This document shows positions 13,741 through 14,139 of a DNA stretch of 14,139 nucleotides, in pieces. The stretch is taken from positions 1 to 14,139 of the forward strand of contig VEPB01000339.1 in the NCBI GenBank assembly GCA_012026715.1. The letters are read 5' to 3'. Within the stretch, counting starts at the first letter, position 1. Each line of letters begins with the position of its first letter. The notes below the pieces were generated by a model. The model had not been told where the DNA came from. It saw only the letters and a program-made list of their open reading frames with translations, and did not search any database. The translations under genes were made by a program, and so were the position numbers. Origin of the DNA: Methylococcaceae bacterium. Lineage in GTDB: Bacteria > Pseudomonadota > Gammaproteobacteria > Methylococcales > Methylococcaceae.

Positions 13741-13766
13741 ACGCACCCTTACCGAATTCCGAATTC

Positions 13767-14139
13767 ATGAGCAAGTACACCCTGACGGTTAACGGCAAAA
13801 CCCGCACCGTGGATGTTGCCCCGGACACGCCGCTGTTGTGGGTGTTGCGGGACGCGCTGGATCTGGTGGGCACCAAATACGGTTGCGGCGTCGGCCAGTG
13901 CGGGGCCTGCACCGTGCATCTCAACGGACAGCCTACCCGGTCCTGCATCACCCCGATCTCCGAAGTGGGGCGGCAAGCCGTCACTACCATCGAGGGGCTC
14001 GACCCCAAGGGCGGACATCCCCTGCAGCGGGCCTGGCAGGAACTGGATGTGCCCCAGTGCGGCTATTGCCAGGCGGGCCAGATCATGACCGCCGCGGCGC
14101 TGCTCAAATCCAAGCCCGATCCGACCGATGCGGACATCG
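13767..14139 (+). CDS. [2Fe-2S] small subunit of a molybdenum hydroxylase (isoquinoline 1-oxidoreductase/CoxS type), 3' partial
   Basis: The first 124 residues are visible; the gene runs off the right edge. The plant-type ferredoxin domain begins MSKYTLTVNGKTRTVDV and carries C40, C45 and C48 (CGVGQCGAC) and C60, which bind the first [2Fe-2S] cluster. The helical domain for the second cluster supplies C98 and C101 (CGYCQAGQIM); its other two cysteines should follow beyond the edge. This small subunit passes electrons from a molybdopterin subunit in aldehyde oxidase/xanthine dehydrogenase-type enzymes. The GYCQ-GQIM wording is typical of the isoquinoline oxidoreductase alpha-type. A large molybdopterin subunit gene is expected to the right. 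There is no recognisable Shine-Dalgarno before the ATG. Confidence 0.92.
   Translation, partial: MSKYTLTVNGKTRTVDVAPDTPLLWVLRDALDLVGTKYGCGVGQCGACTVHLNGQPTRSCITPISEVGRQAVTTIEGLDPKGGHPLQRAWQELDVPQCGYCQAGQIMTAAALLKSKPDPTDADI

Larger units (their letters stand above)
13424..13766. other. Hairpin-rich intergenic region (343 bases)
   Basis: No credible gene is seen. A plus-strand open frame (13458-13718) is rich in Arg, Gly and Ser and has no ribosome binding site. The region carries the hairpins at 13522 and 13623 and the palindrome at 13729, then GAATTCCGAATTC-ATG directly at the next gene with no Shine-Dalgarno. Confidence 0.5.

Noticed and set aside
1..14139. CRISPR arrays, tRNA or rRNA genes, insertion-sequence transposases
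   Set aside because: I looked for regularly spaced direct repeats, cloverleaf-like segments and DDE or serine recombinase motifs, and saw none. Short palindromes are the only repeat class present.

Overview
The window looks like a GC-rich proteobacterial chromosome, probably gammaproteobacterial. The basis is codon use, the gene families and the REP-like palindromes; no rRNA, tRNA or other marker fixes the taxon. Most genes are GC-rich. Two stretches are visibly more AT-rich (about 1230-1890 and about 8220-9540), and they look like acquired DNA.

Left part: the window opens inside an efflux membrane-fusion protein gene (1-1230, +). An AT-rich segment follows, holding a small unrecognised membrane protein gene (1322-1774, -). 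Next come a four-helix, ferritin/hemerythrin-like protein (1901-2362, -) and a chromate-resistance operon read leftwards: chrB (4752-5690), chrA (3382-4755, overlapping chrB by ATGA) and a DUF1259 (LppY/LpqO) secreted protein (2474-3367, 14 bases after chrA). Two palindromes centred 20 bp apart sit immediately upstream of chrB and are the obvious operator candidates. A DUF3016 exported protein (5771-6322, -) lies upstream.

Middle: a 355-base divergent gap holds a large interrupted inverted repeat. It precedes a periplasmic arylsulfotransferase-like beta-propeller protein (6678-8069, +). After a gap with REP-like palindromes comes an accessory segment: a membrane-anchored J-domain protein (8512-9486, +) and a leftward two-gene operon. 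The first gene of that operon (10025-11437) encodes a probable polymorphic toxin: an N-terminal eCIS-core/DUF4157-type HELVH metallopeptidase domain, a hydrophobic middle, and a C-terminal region with the R / S / E-x-E layout of ADP-ribosyltransferases. Five bases after it starts a 160-residue orphan (9537-10019), the natural candidate for its immunity protein. This operon is the most interesting content of the window.

Right part: a 468-base gap without a convincing gene, then an exported metallo-beta-lactamase-fold hydrolase with an extra N-terminal domain (11906-13423, +). A hairpin-rich gap leads to the start of a [2Fe-2S] small subunit of a molybdenum hydroxylase of the isoquinoline 1-oxidoreductase/CO dehydrogenase type (13767 to the right edge, +).
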